Shown here one piece after another: positions 53,756 through 63,005 of a stretch of DNA of 64,000 nt. Below the pieces are notes generated by a model, which did not search any database, was not told where the DNA came from, and worked only from the letters and a program-made list of their open reading frames with translations. This stretch comes from an uncultured Lachnospiraceae bacterium. Its GTDB lineage: Bacteria; Bacillota; Clostridia; Lachnospirales; Lachnospiraceae. The stretch covers positions 62,001 through 126,000 of the forward strand of contig CAJTLB010000007.1 in the NCBI GenBank assembly GCA_910577045.1, read 5' to 3'. Every line of letters begins with the position of its first letter. Within the stretch, counting starts at the first letter, position 1. Made by a program: the position numbers and the translations under genes.

Positions 53756-55240
53756 ATGTACGAAGAAGATATGTATGAAGGAAAAGAAAACAATATAACA
53801 CCAGGACAAGGTGATGGAAATAAAGAACCATTAAAACAAGAAGAACCATGTGAGGAAACCCCAATACAAAATACGCCTGTACAAGATGTTTCAGAACGGG
53901 AAACTCCTAAACAAGATAATATAGGGCAGCCTTTTGTGGAATCAACTTATAGGAATGTATATTACCAAGATGAGGTGGATTTAGGGAATGGCGTAAATTC
54001 TTCTTTTTATGAAGAAGCCCAATCAGGAAAGAAAAAAAGCAGTAAAGGTAAGAAGGTAGTAACATTTATAGCAAAAGCAGCAGCATTTGGGTTAATTGCA
54101 GGGGCAGCTTTTTGGGGAATCAACGCAGCAGGTAAATTGATTTACCCAGAGGCAGAACCAACACAAAAAAATATACAACTTCCAGTAACAGTTACAAATA
54201 GTAAAGAGACTGTTTCAGGTTCCACTATTTTACTAGATGTGGCAGATGTAGTAGAGGAAGTTATGCCTTCTGTAGTGTCTGTAGTTAGCCATTTAAGCAA
54301 TGAAATTACGTATGGCCCATTTTCTTTTGGAAAACAGGAATATAATAGTAGCGGTTCCGGCATTATTGTAGGGCAAAGCGATACAGAGCTTCTTATTGCA
54401 ACCAATAACCATGTAGTAGAAGATGCCATATCCATTACAGTAACTTTTACAGATAAGACACCAGAAAACTTATCCGATGATATTTCGGTAGAGGCGTTGT
54501 TAAAAGGAAGTAGGAGTGACAATGATTTAGCAGTGATTGCAGTGCCGCTAGAAAATATACCAGAAGAGGTATTAAGTTATATAAAGATTGCCACGTTAGG
54601 GGATTCTGATAATTTGCGTGTAGGGGAAGGTGCAATAGCAATTGGGAATGCTTTAGGGTATGGGCAGTCTGTTACCACAGGTTGTATTAGTGCTTTAAAC
54701 CGCCAAGTAAAAGTAAATGATTTGCAGATGAATATGATACAGACAAATGCAGCAATCAATGAAGGAAATAGTGGCGGGGCACTTTTAAATACAAAAGGAG
54801 AAGTAATTGGGATTAATTCTGCAAAATATGCAGATACAGGAGTAGAAGGGATGGGATATGCAATACCGATTTCTTCTGCAGTGGATATTATAAATGAATT
54901 AATGAACCGGGCGACTAGGACGATTGTAGATGAGGAAGAAAGAGGTATTTTAGGTATTAGGGGCTTGGAGATTCCAGCAGATTATGAAAGATCATATGGC
55001 ACGCCAGCAGGCTTTAGCGTACAAGAAGTAATAGAAGGCGGGGCGGCAGAAAAAGCTGGGATTAAAAAGTATGACATTATTGTACGGGTAGATGGGCAGA
55101 CGATTAAATCATATGAAGATTTAAGTAATTTACTCCAATATTATAAAGCAGGGGAAACTGTTAAAGTGGTAGTGAAATATATGGAAAACCATGAATATGT
55201 GGAAAGGGAAGTAGAATTAACTTTACAAAAAGCAGAATAA
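53756..55240 (+). CDS. HtrA/DegP-family membrane serine protease
   Basis: ATG 53756 is set by AAGGGGAG; the longer frame overlaps the PPTase gene. The 494-residue protein has a long acidic cytoplasmic N-terminus, one helix (IAKAAAFGLIAGAAFWGI), a trypsin-like domain with His (ATNNHVVEDA), Asp (NDLAVIAV) and Ser (NEGNSGGALL), and one PDZ domain (GGAAEKAGIKKYDIIVRVDG). It degrades misfolded extracytoplasmic proteins. The acidic extension is longer than in most HtrA. A terminator follows at 55254. Confidence 0.9.
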   Translation: MYEEDMYEGKENNITPGQGDGNKEPLKQEEPCEETPIQNTPVQDVSERETPKQDNIGQPFVESTYRNVYYQDEVDLGNGVNSSFYEEAQSGKKKSSKGKKVVTFIAKAAAFGLIAGAAFWGINAAGKLIYPEAEPTQKNIQLPVTVTNSKETVSGSTILLDVADVVEEVMPSVVSVVSHLSNEITYGPFSFGKQEYNSSGSGIIVGQSDTELLIATNNHVVEDAISITVTFTDKTPENLSDDISVEALLKGSRSDNDLAVIAVPLENIPEEVLSYIKIATLGDSDNLRVGEGAIAIGNALGYGQSVTTGCISALNRQVKVNDLQMNMIQTNAAINEGNSGGALLNTKGEVIGINSAKYADTGVEGMGYAIPISSAVDIINELMNRATRTIVDEEERGILGIRGLEIPADYERSYGTPAGFSVQEVIEGGAAEKAGIKKYDIIVRVDGQTIKSYEDLSNLLQYYKAGETVKVVVKYMENHEYVEREVELTLQKAE

Positions 55241-55253
55241 AAATAATGAAGAT

Positions 55254-55296
55254 ATTCCAGGTATGTTAAGTTTATCACATGCCTGGAATTTTTTTG
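55254..55296 (+). terminator. Terminator after the HtrA gene
   Basis: ATTCCAGGTATGT (55254-55266) pairs with ACATGCCTGGAAT (55277-55289) with one G-T pair, followed by seven T. Confidence 0.9.
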
Positions 55297-55345
55297 AAAA
55301 ATAGATAGGGTATGTTGGCTATCTGTTATTTGTAAAAAATATTGT

Positions 55346-55374
55346 TTGTAATTATGTATTGACTGCATTATAAT
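55346..55374 (+). promoter_or_regulatory. Promoter upstream of the ClpX paralogue
   Basis: TTGTAA (55346-55351), a 17-bp spacer and TATAAT (55369-55374) lie 48 bp before ATG 55422. Confidence 0.6.
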
Positions 55375-55421
55375 AGAAGAGTAGTGCAAATAGAATTGGT
55401 ACTACAGGAATGGAGAAGATT

Positions 55422-56816
55422 ATGGCGGATAATAAAAAAGAGATAAAAGAAAAGAAGGATAATAATGAATATGAGAAGGTCTGTTATATGTGCAGGCGCC
55501 CAGAGAGCAAGGCAGGCAAGATGATAGAAATGCCAGGAAATATTTGTATCTGTACGGATTGTATGCAAAAAACATTTGATTCCATACAAGGCAGTACTGG
55601 GATGCAGTATGGGGATTTAATGAAATTATCCAATATGAACTTTATTAATTTGGCTGATTTGCAAGGAGAAATCCCAAAACGCCAGAAAGTAAAAAAGAAA
55701 AAAGAAAAAGAAGAGAAAGTAGCCCCTATTTTTAATATAAAGGCAATTCCTGCCCCACATAAAATTAAGGAAAAACTAGATGATTATATAGTAGGTCAAG
55801 AACATGCAAAAAAGGTAGTTTCGGTTGCGGTTTATAATCATTATAAGAGAATTGCCAATGCAAAGCCAGGCGATGAAGTGGAAATTGAAAAATCAAATAT
55901 GTTAATGATTGGGCCAACAGGCAGTGGAAAAACTTATTTGGTAAAGACATTAGCAAAGCTTTTAGATGTGCCGCTTGCGATTACAGATGCTACTTCCCTT
56001 ACGGAAGCAGGGTATATAGGAGATGATATTGAAAGTGTAGTTTCTAAATTGCTTGCTGCTGCGGATAATGACGTGGAAAAGGCAGAAAAAGGGATTATTT
56101 TTATAGATGAGATAGACAAAATTGCTAAGAAGAAAAATGCACATAACCGTGATGTCAGTGGGGAATCGGTGCAGCAAGGCATGTTAAAGTTATTAGAAGG
56201 TGCAGATATTGAAGTACCAGTTGGTGCTAATAGTAAAAATGCCATGGTTCCATTAGTAACAGTAAATACAGGGAATATTTTGTTTATTTGTGGAGGGGCC
56301 TTCCCAGATTTAACAGATATAATAAAGGAGCGTTTAACAAAAGCTTCTACCATGGGATTTCAGGGTGAGTTAAAAGATCGGTTTGATAAAGATAAAAATT
56401 TGCTTCAAAAGGTGACAGTAGAGGATTTAAGGAATTTTGGCATGATACCAGAATTTTTAGGGCGGCTGCCAATTATTTTTACCTTAAATGGATTAGATAA
56501 AGAGATGTTGGTAAAGGTATTAAAAGAGCCTAAAAATGCTATTTTAAAACAATACCAAAAACTACTTTCATTAGATGAAGTAGAACTTTTATTTGAAGAA
56601 GGGGCATTAGAGGCGATTGCAGAAAAGGCACTTTTAAAAGATACAGGTGCAAGGGCGCTCCGTGCAATATTAGAAGAATTTATGCTTGATATTATGTATG
56701 AGATTCCAAAAGATGACAATATAGGAAGAGTGACTATTACAAAGGAATATATTGAAAATAAAGGGGGGCCTGTTATTGAAATGAGGGGTGTTGCTTTATT
56801 AGAGCAGCAAGCATAG
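55422..56816 (+). CDS. ClpX-like AAA+ unfoldase
   Basis: ATG 55422 lies after GGAGAAG. The ~464-residue protein has the N-terminal four-Cys zinc domain (CYMC...CICTDC), a charged linker (KKKKEKEEK), Walker A GPTGSGKTYL, Walker B GIIFIDEIDKIA and the sensor-2 GARALRAIL. The loop that binds ClpP, IGF in standard ClpX, reads MGF (STMGFQGE). No clpP is adjacent. It is somewhat longer and more divergent than housekeeping ClpX, so it may be a second paralogue in this genome. Confidence 0.8.
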   Translation: MADNKKEIKEKKDNNEYEKVCYMCRRPESKAGKMIEMPGNICICTDCMQKTFDSIQGSTGMQYGDLMKLSNMNFINLADLQGEIPKRQKVKKKKEKEEKVAPIFNIKAIPAPHKIKEKLDDYIVGQEHAKKVVSVAVYNHYKRIANAKPGDEVEIEKSNMLMIGPTGSGKTYLVKTLAKLLDVPLAITDATSLTEAGYIGDDIESVVSKLLAAADNDVEKAEKGIIFIDEIDKIAKKKNAHNRDVSGESVQQGMLKLLEGADIEVPVGANSKNAMVPLVTVNTGNILFICGGAFPDLTDIIKERLTKASTMGFQGELKDRFDKDKNLLQKVTVEDLRNFGMIPEFLGRLPIIFTLNGLDKEMLVKVLKEPKNAILKQYQKLLSLDEVELLFEEGALEAIAEKALLKDTGARALRAILEEFMLDIMYEIPKDDNIGRVTITKEYIENKGGPVIEMRGVALLEQQA

Positions 56817-56843
56817 GAAGAATGAGTTAAGAAAGGAAAGGAT

Positions 56844-57755
56844 ATGAAAATAATTGATGCACATGCGCATATTGTACAAGTAATTGCAGGGTTTGGTTCC
56901 CAAGGAGAATTACGATCTTGTGGAAATGGAAAAGCAATATATGCCAGTGGGCAAATAATTGATATGATACCACCAGGATTGGGGGAGGTAGATGTAACAC
57001 CAGAAAAAGTAATTGAGTTAATGGATAAGCACAATGTGGAAAAAGCAGTACTTTTGCAAGGCAATTATTTTGGGTTCCAGAATGAGTATACTTGGCAGGC
57101 AATACAAAAATATCCTAACCGTTTTACAGGAGCCGCTACTTATGATCCATTTTGTGTAAATAAAGAGAAAATAAAAAAACATTTATTTGAGGAATTAGGG
57201 TTTCGCATTGTGAAATTTGAGGTTAGTAATGGTTCTGGGTTAATGAGTTACCATCCGCCTGTATTATTAGATGGTGAAGTTATGGATGAAGAGTGTTTTT
57301 ATGCGAATAAAAAAGGGTTAGTGTTTGTAATTGATATTGGCAGGGCAGGAAATCCTTGCTGGCAGATAGAGGCTTTGCGGACAATAGTCCTTCGTTATCC
57401 TGATATGAAATTTGTAGTCTGCCATTTGCTAGCACCACAGCAAAAAGATGAGGAAGTTTTTACAAAGGCTTTAAAACGCTTGGCACTACCAAATGTCTGG
57501 TTTGATTTAGCGGCATTGCCAGCTAACCAAAAGCCCGAAACTTATCCATATGAACATGCTAGGCATTATTTAAAGATTGGGAAGGAAATTGTAGGGGCAG
57601 ATCGTATGATGTTTGGATCAGATTTGCCATCTACTTTGTGCCGGGACAGTTATACCCATCTGGTTGATTATTTAGCAGACAGCGATGTGTTTACAGAGAA
57701 GGAAAAAGAGATGGTTTTTTATCATACCGCAGAAGAAATTTATTTCAACGATTAA
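56844..57755 (+). CDS. Amidohydrolase-family protein (metal-dependent)
   Basis: This 303-residue TIM-barrel protein begins with MKIIDAHAHI, the HxH metal motif, and later has VVCHLLAP (His) and MMFGSDLPS (Asp). This matches the amidohydrolase 2/ACMSD-like branch, which includes decarboxylases and lactonases. AAGGAAAGG precedes ATG 56844. The ClpX paralogue is upstream, 27 bp away. Substrate not predictable. Confidence 0.85.
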   Translation: MKIIDAHAHIVQVIAGFGSQGELRSCGNGKAIYASGQIIDMIPPGLGEVDVTPEKVIELMDKHNVEKAVLLQGNYFGFQNEYTWQAIQKYPNRFTGAATYDPFCVNKEKIKKHLFEELGFRIVKFEVSNGSGLMSYHPPVLLDGEVMDEECFYANKKGLVFVIDIGRAGNPCWQIEALRTIVLRYPDMKFVVCHLLAPQQKDEEVFTKALKRLALPNVWFDLAALPANQKPETYPYEHARHYLKIGKEIVGADRMMFGSDLPSTLCRDSYTHLVDYLADSDVFTEKEKEMVFYHTAEEIYFND

Positions 57756-57926
57756 TAGTAAGGATTCCCCTTCCTCTTAGGTAGAGGAGGAATTGCATAA
57801 AACAATTTATAAAGCGTTTTCTTAAGAGATTGACAATTATAATAGAATGTTATAAGATGGAATTTAATAAACAATAAGTATAAGTAAAGCATCTAACAGA
57901 GGATGCGGTATAGAAAGGGAGATATT

Positions 57927-58286
57927 ATGTTTGATTTAAAAAATGTAGATAGAAAAGTATTAGATTATGAGACAGGATTAGGCCGTTTTATGGGAAAGGA
58001 AACTTTATTTGTTAAGTTTTTAATGAAATTTGTAGATGATAAGTCTTTCCAGAGCTTAAAAGAACAGATAGAGAATGGTGAATGTGAAGAGGCATTTAAG
58101 GCAGCACATACTTTAAAAGGGGTAGCTGCTAACCTTGCTTTTGATGAGTTAGCAAAGGTTGCAGGTGATATTACAGAAGCCCTTCGTGCCCAAAAGTTAG
58201 AAGAGGCTATCAAACAATTGCCTGTATTGGAAGAAGCATATAAGAAAGTACAAGAACTACTCGTTAAAATTAAGGGAGAAGAATGA
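57927..58286 (+). CDS. Hpt-domain phosphotransfer protein
   Basis: ATG 57927 follows AAAGGGAG. The 119-residue helical protein has the Hpt active His in FKAAHTLKGVAANL. It relays phosphate between a hybrid kinase receiver and a final receiver. Its stop overlaps the next gene's start (ATGA), so the HD-GYP regulator is the likely phosphate target. The hybrid kinase at 36023, which lacks an Hpt domain, is one candidate donor. Confidence 0.9.
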   Translation: MFDLKNVDRKVLDYETGLGRFMGKETLFVKFLMKFVDDKSFQSLKEQIENGECEEAFKAAHTLKGVAANLAFDELAKVAGDITEALRAQKLEEAIKQLPVLEEAYKKVQELLVKIKGEE

Positions 58287-59386
58287 GAACCAAAGCTTTA
58301 ATTGTAGATGATGTAGAAATGAACAGGGCCTTATTGTGCGAAATTATGAAAGATAATTTTGATACTCTAGAAGCAGCAGATGGAGAAGAGGCTCTTTCCG
58401 TTTTAGATAGGCTGCAACAGGAAATAGCAGTTGTACTTTTAGATATTATAATGCCTAAGATGGATGGGTTTGAAGTCTTAGAGAAAATGAAGGCATTAGG
58501 TTATCTGGATAAAATTCCGGTATTATTTATTACAGGGGATACTTCAGAGGAGGCAGAATTAAGAGGGTTTGAACTCGGCATTTCTGACCTTATTAGAAAG
58601 CCTTTTAAGCCAACGCAAGCAAAGAAACGTGTCAATAATATTGTAGAACGGTTTACATATAAAAATTTTTTAGAGGATAAAGTAGATGAACAGACCCATG
58701 CCCTTCAAGAACAGAATCAAATTCTGATAGAACAAAAAAGAAGGCTAGAAGAGGGAAATGTTAAGATTATTGATGTGCTTGGTACAGTGGTAGAGTATAG
58801 GAATTTAGAAAGTGGCGAGCATATTAAGCGGGTAAAAGGATTTACAGAAATATTAGCAAAGTATGTAATGCAAAATTACCCAGAGTACGGCCTAACAGAG
58901 GAAAAGGTGGCAGTGATTGCTTCTGCAAGTGCCTTGCATGATATCGGAAAAATAGCAATCCCAGATAATATTTTATTAAAGCCAGGTAAATTAACAGAGG
59001 AAGAATTTGAGTATATGAAGACACATACTACTAGGGGATATGAGATTCTTAGTAATATTGAAGGCATCTGGGATGACGAGTATCGAAAGGTGGGTTGTGA
59101 AATTTGTAGGTATCATCATGAACGCTATAATGGAAAAGGGTATCCAGACCATTTAATAGGAGAAGAAATCCCTATCTCTGCCCAGATTGTATCAGTAGCA
59201 GATGTTTATGATGCACTAGTTAGTAAACGAGTATATAAATCTGCGTTTGAGAAAGAACAAGCATTCCAAATGATATTAGATGGGAAATGTGGCGTATTTT
59301 CCCCTAAGTTAATGGAATGCTTTAAAAGTGCGAAAGAAGAGTTTGAGGGTTTTGCAACTTCTATATCAGTTCCCCATATACTATAG
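58283..59386 (+). CDS. Response regulator with HD-GYP phosphodiesterase domain
   Basis: This 367-residue protein has a receiver (LIVDDVEMNRAL, the phospho-acceptor Asp in LLDIIMPKMDGF, KPF), a short coiled coil and an HD-GYP domain with HD in SALHDIGKIAIP and HHERYNGKGYP. The family degrades cyclic di-GMP. Overlap with the Hpt gene suggests a tight relay. The 3' end runs into the start region of the following subtilase gene. Confidence 0.92.
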   Translation: MRTKALIVDDVEMNRALLCEIMKDNFDTLEAADGEEALSVLDRLQQEIAVVLLDIIMPKMDGFEVLEKMKALGYLDKIPVLFITGDTSEEAELRGFELGISDLIRKPFKPTQAKKRVNNIVERFTYKNFLEDKVDEQTHALQEQNQILIEQKRRLEEGNVKIIDVLGTVVEYRNLESGEHIKRVKGFTEILAKYVMQNYPEYGLTEEKVAVIASASALHDIGKIAIPDNILLKPGKLTEEEFEYMKTHTTRGYEILSNIEGIWDDEYRKVGCEICRYHHERYNGKGYPDHLIGEEIPISAQIVSVADVYDALVSKRVYKSAFEKEQAFQMILDGKCGVFSPKLMECFKSAKEEFEGFATSISVPHIL

Positions 59387-59405
59387 AAAAATGGTAGGAG
59401 AACCT

Positions 59406-61112
59406 ATGCCAGAAGAAATGGATTGCAGGCAAAAAATATTGTCAAATGATTACAAGGATTTTCTGGTGAATACTAGGGAAGAAACACTATTTAGTATAGT
59501 AAATGAAACAAGGGTATGTGTACAGAGGGTGTTAGGGGAATATCGTATTCTTAATGCTAGAGAAGGGCCAGAAGAGAGGCAATTGGCAACACTTGGTTTT
59601 CAAACTGTCCCAAAGCTTTATACAATAACAGATTCAACGAATATGGATGTAAGTGGGATTACAAAGCTTAGGAACCAGCCTTATTTAAGTTTAGATGGAA
59701 GTGGCATATTGGTGGGTTTAATTGATACAGGGATTGATTATATGCATCCAGTGTTCCGCTATTCAGATGGCAGTACGCGTATTATAGGCATCTGGGATCA
59801 GACAATCCAAACAGGAGAAACACCACCTGGCATTATGTATGGGAGTGAATATCGGAAGGAATTAATTGACGAAGCATTAAAATTGCCAGATCCGCATGAG
59901 CTAGTACCTACGGATGATGAAATAGGACATGGGACTTTTATGGCAGGAATTGCAGCAGGGGGTGAAGATGTCCAGAATGATTTTATTGGGGCGGCCCCCA
60001 ATGCTTTTATTGCCATGGTTAAGTTGAAAGAGGCAAAACCATATTTAAAAGAGTTTTTTCGTGTAAAAGAAGGCGCGTATGCGGTACAAGAAAATGATAT
60101 TATGATGGGAATTAAATATTTGCTTGATACAGCAGGGCGTATGAATATGCCATTGGTAATATTAATTACGTTAGGGACAAATATGGGAGGCCATGAAACA
60201 GGAACATATCTTAGCAATCTTTTATCTGATATTTCTTCTTATATTGGATTATGTACAGTTGTGTCAGGAGGAAATGAAGGAGCTGAGAATAGCCATTATA
60301 GGAGCAGGGTTCCATCTACAGAATCAGTGGATACAGTAGAATTAACAGTTGCGAAAGGAAGCATAGGTTTTACAATGGAATTTTGGACAACAATTCCAGC
60401 TTCTGTTTCTTTTTCTATTATATCGCCTACTGGGGAACGGATTCGGGATGTAAGGGTACGACCGGGAAAACATGAAGAATATCAATTTGTATTTGAAAAT
60501 ACAGAGATTACAGTGGACTATATTATTCCGTTTGGGGTAGAAGGGGATAATGTAATTTTTTTACGTTTTATTAACCCTACTCCAGGATTATGGAGGATAC
60601 AAGTAAGTGGGCAGTTTATTAGCCCTGAGGAAAATTTTGATATATGGCTTCCTGTGCGAGATTTTATGGGGGAAGGGACTTATTTTTTACGCCCTGATCC
60701 TTATATTACACTGACAGATCCAGCGAATACGCCAAGGGTAATTACGGTATCAGCATATAACCATAAAGATAATAGCATTTATTTAAGATCAGGAAGAGGC
60801 TATACAAGAAGGGGGGATATTAAGCCAGATATAGCAGCACCCGGTGTAAATGTTTTTGGGCCTGCGCCAGGTGGAGGTTTTACATCACAAAGTGGCGCTA
60901 GTGTAGCGGCGGCACATGTGGCAGGTGGCAGCGCATTAATGTTAGAATGGGGAATGGGAAGAAATAATATTTACTCTATGGATACAGGAAGTATTAAAGG
61001 ATATCTAATACGTGGCGCAGATCGTGTGCCAAATGGGATTTATCCAAATAGGGAGTGGGGATACGGCAGGTTTAACTTGTATCAAGCATTTGAGCAATTG
61101 AGGAATTCTTAA
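59406..61112 (+). CDS. CspABC-like subtilisin family (S8) protease
   Basis: ATG 59406 has GGTAGGAG six bases upstream; the longer frame lies inside the previous gene. The 568-residue protein has a ~90-residue propeptide-like N-terminus, Asp107 (GLIDTGID), His175 (EIGHGTFMAG), the oxyanion Asn in SGGNEG and Ser499 (SGASVAAAHVAGG). A ~150-residue jellyroll-like insert precedes the Ser motif. This is the layout of the Csp germination proteases that activate the cortex hydrolase SleC. All catalytic residues are present. No sleC is in the window. Confidence 0.85.
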   Translation: MPEEMDCRQKILSNDYKDFLVNTREETLFSIVNETRVCVQRVLGEYRILNAREGPEERQLATLGFQTVPKLYTITDSTNMDVSGITKLRNQPYLSLDGSGILVGLIDTGIDYMHPVFRYSDGSTRIIGIWDQTIQTGETPPGIMYGSEYRKELIDEALKLPDPHELVPTDDEIGHGTFMAGIAAGGEDVQNDFIGAAPNAFIAMVKLKEAKPYLKEFFRVKEGAYAVQENDIMMGIKYLLDTAGRMNMPLVILITLGTNMGGHETGTYLSNLLSDISSYIGLCTVVSGGNEGAENSHYRSRVPSTESVDTVELTVAKGSIGFTMEFWTTIPASVSFSIISPTGERIRDVRVRPGKHEEYQFVFENTEITVDYIIPFGVEGDNVIFLRFINPTPGLWRIQVSGQFISPEENFDIWLPVRDFMGEGTYFLRPDPYITLTDPANTPRVITVSAYNHKDNSIYLRSGRGYTRRGDIKPDIAAPGVNVFGPAPGGGFTSQSGASVAAAHVAGGSALMLEWGMGRNNIYSMDTGSIKGYLIRGADRVPNGIYPNREWGYGRFNLYQAFEQLRNS

Positions 61113-61140
61113 AAGGTTATATTTGGTACAATGATAATAT

Positions 61141-61188
61141 AAAAAGTCTTTCAATATAGTTTTTGTGATATTGGGAGGCTTTTTTACT
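61141..61188 (+). terminator. Terminator after the CspABC-like gene
   Basis: AAAGTCTTTCAATAT pairs with ATATTGGGAGGCTTT using G-T pairs, followed by TTTTTAC. Confidence 0.7.
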
Positions 61189-61205
61189 TTTATGGGAGGG
61201 ATGTT

Positions 61206-63005
61206 ATGAAAATTATAAAGAATAATTTATATATTATAAAGCTATGCTATAAAGCAGATCCCTTATGGATTATTATGCAGGTGCTTTCTACTGTGTTAGG
61301 GTATGTACTTAATACATTTATATCTATTTACTTTTTAAAGTATATTATTGAAGCAATCGAAGGGAACCGTAGCTATGGGGAAGCACTATTTCTGATTTTT
61401 GGCATGTTTTTTTGCAATGTTGTGGTAAATTTAATGGATTCTTATACGTTGGATATATTAGAACCAAAGGGGTTGGTAAAAGTAACAGCTTTATTAATGG
61501 AAATGTTGTATGGACAGGCTATTTCTGTAGATTTGAGCTGTTATGAAAATCCAGAGTTTTATGATACTTATACAAAGGCGAATGAACAGGTAACAGGTTA
61601 TGCCAGTACCATTATCCGTACCATAACAAGAGTAATGGGGATATTAGTAAGTCTTGTAGTAGCAGTTTTTTCTATTGTTGTATGTGAGCCTTTTGTTATT
61701 GTAATTGTAGTCTTACCCGTACTTGTTGAACAGTTTTTGGTAAAAAAGTATACAGAATACAAATTTAATAGGGATAGAGATACAGCTTATGACAGAAGAA
61801 AAGTAGAGTATGTTAATAGGACAGTATATTTATCGGAATTTGCCAAAGATATACGCCTTAGCAATATTTTTTCCCCAATTATGAGGAGCCTAGAACATGC
61901 AATGAAGCAGATGAGGAAAACGTCAAAGGAATATGGGGTTAAAATAGCTATTGTACGTTTTTTTCGTACCATTATGGCAGAACTTTTTGTATATCTTGGC
62001 GTGCAAATATTGATTGTATACCAGTATTTAGTCCATTCTGCTTATAGTTTAGGGAATTTATCCATGTTATTAAATGCTGCCAGCGAATTTTCTGATTTAA
62101 TAGGAGGTTTCTCTTGGGCAAGGAATGATATTTATGAATGTGGCATGTTTATTGAAAATTTTCGGACTTTTATGGATTATAAAACTAAAATGCCGGAAAA
62201 TGAAAATGGAAAAATTCCAAATAGAGAAAGTGTAGATATTTGTTTTAAAAATGTGGGGTTTACCTATGAAGGAAGTAAAACTCCTGTATTAAAAAATCTA
62301 AACCTTACTATTCCAAAAGGGCAGAAAATTGCAATTGTAGGGCATAATGGCGCAGGAAAGTCTACATTTGTCAAACTTCTTATGCGCTTATATGATACAA
62401 CAGAAGGAAGCATTGAAGTTGATGGAATCGATATAAAGGAATACCGGCTTAGTGCATATAGGGAAATATTTGGGACTATTTTCCAAGATTTTAAAGTATT
62501 TGCAGCAAGTGTGACAGATAATATTTTATTACATGGGAATGCAACAGAAAGAGATAAGGAACGTGTAAAAGAGGCGTTGCAAAATAGTGGGATTTACAAA
62601 AAAATTTGTGAGTTAAAAAATGGGATAGATAGCCAGCTTACAAAAGAGTTTGATAAAGAAGGTGCACTTTTGTCAGGAGGTGAGTTCCAAAAATTGGCAG
62701 TTGCCAGAGTGTTTGCCAAGGATTGTGAAATTTGTATATTAGATGAACCGTCAAGTGCGTTAGATCCTTTAAGTGAATATGAGATTTTTGAAAATATGTT
62801 AAAAGCGTGTGAGGGAAAGACCATTATTTTTATTTCACACCGTTTGTCATCTACTGTTATGGCAGATAAGATTTATATGCTGGAAAAAGGAGAAATAGTA
62901 GGAAGTGGGAGCCATGCTGAATTAATGAAGCAGAATGGAAAATATGCAGAAATGTACCATATGCAGGCAAAACGTTATCAGGAGGAACAGGCATATGAAG
63001 CTTAA
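61206..63005 (+). CDS. ABC exporter (half-transporter), first of a pair
   Basis: This 599-residue protein has six N-terminal membrane helices and a C-terminal ATPase: Walker A GHNGAGKST, signature LLSGGEFQK, Walker B CILDEPSSALDP and SHR. GGGAGGG precedes ATG 61206. Its last codons overlap the next ABC gene by 11 bp, which points to a heterodimeric exporter. The cargo is unknown; no precursor peptide or enzyme is adjacent. Confidence 0.9.
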   Translation: MKIIKNNLYIIKLCYKADPLWIIMQVLSTVLGYVLNTFISIYFLKYIIEAIEGNRSYGEALFLIFGMFFCNVVVNLMDSYTLDILEPKGLVKVTALLMEMLYGQAISVDLSCYENPEFYDTYTKANEQVTGYASTIIRTITRVMGILVSLVVAVFSIVVCEPFVIVIVVLPVLVEQFLVKKYTEYKFNRDRDTAYDRRKVEYVNRTVYLSEFAKDIRLSNIFSPIMRSLEHAMKQMRKTSKEYGVKIAIVRFFRTIMAELFVYLGVQILIVYQYLVHSAYSLGNLSMLLNAASEFSDLIGGFSWARNDIYECGMFIENFRTFMDYKTKMPENENGKIPNRESVDICFKNVGFTYEGSKTPVLKNLNLTIPKGQKIAIVGHNGAGKSTFVKLLMRLYDTTEGSIEVDGIDIKEYRLSAYREIFGTIFQDFKVFAASVTDNILLHGNATERDKERVKEALQNSGIYKKICELKNGIDSQLTKEFDKEGALLSGGEFQKLAVARVFAKDCEICILDEPSSALDPLSEYEIFENMLKACEGKTIIFISHRLSSTVMADKIYMLEKGEIVGSGSHAELMKQNGKYAEMYHMQAKRYQEEQAYEA

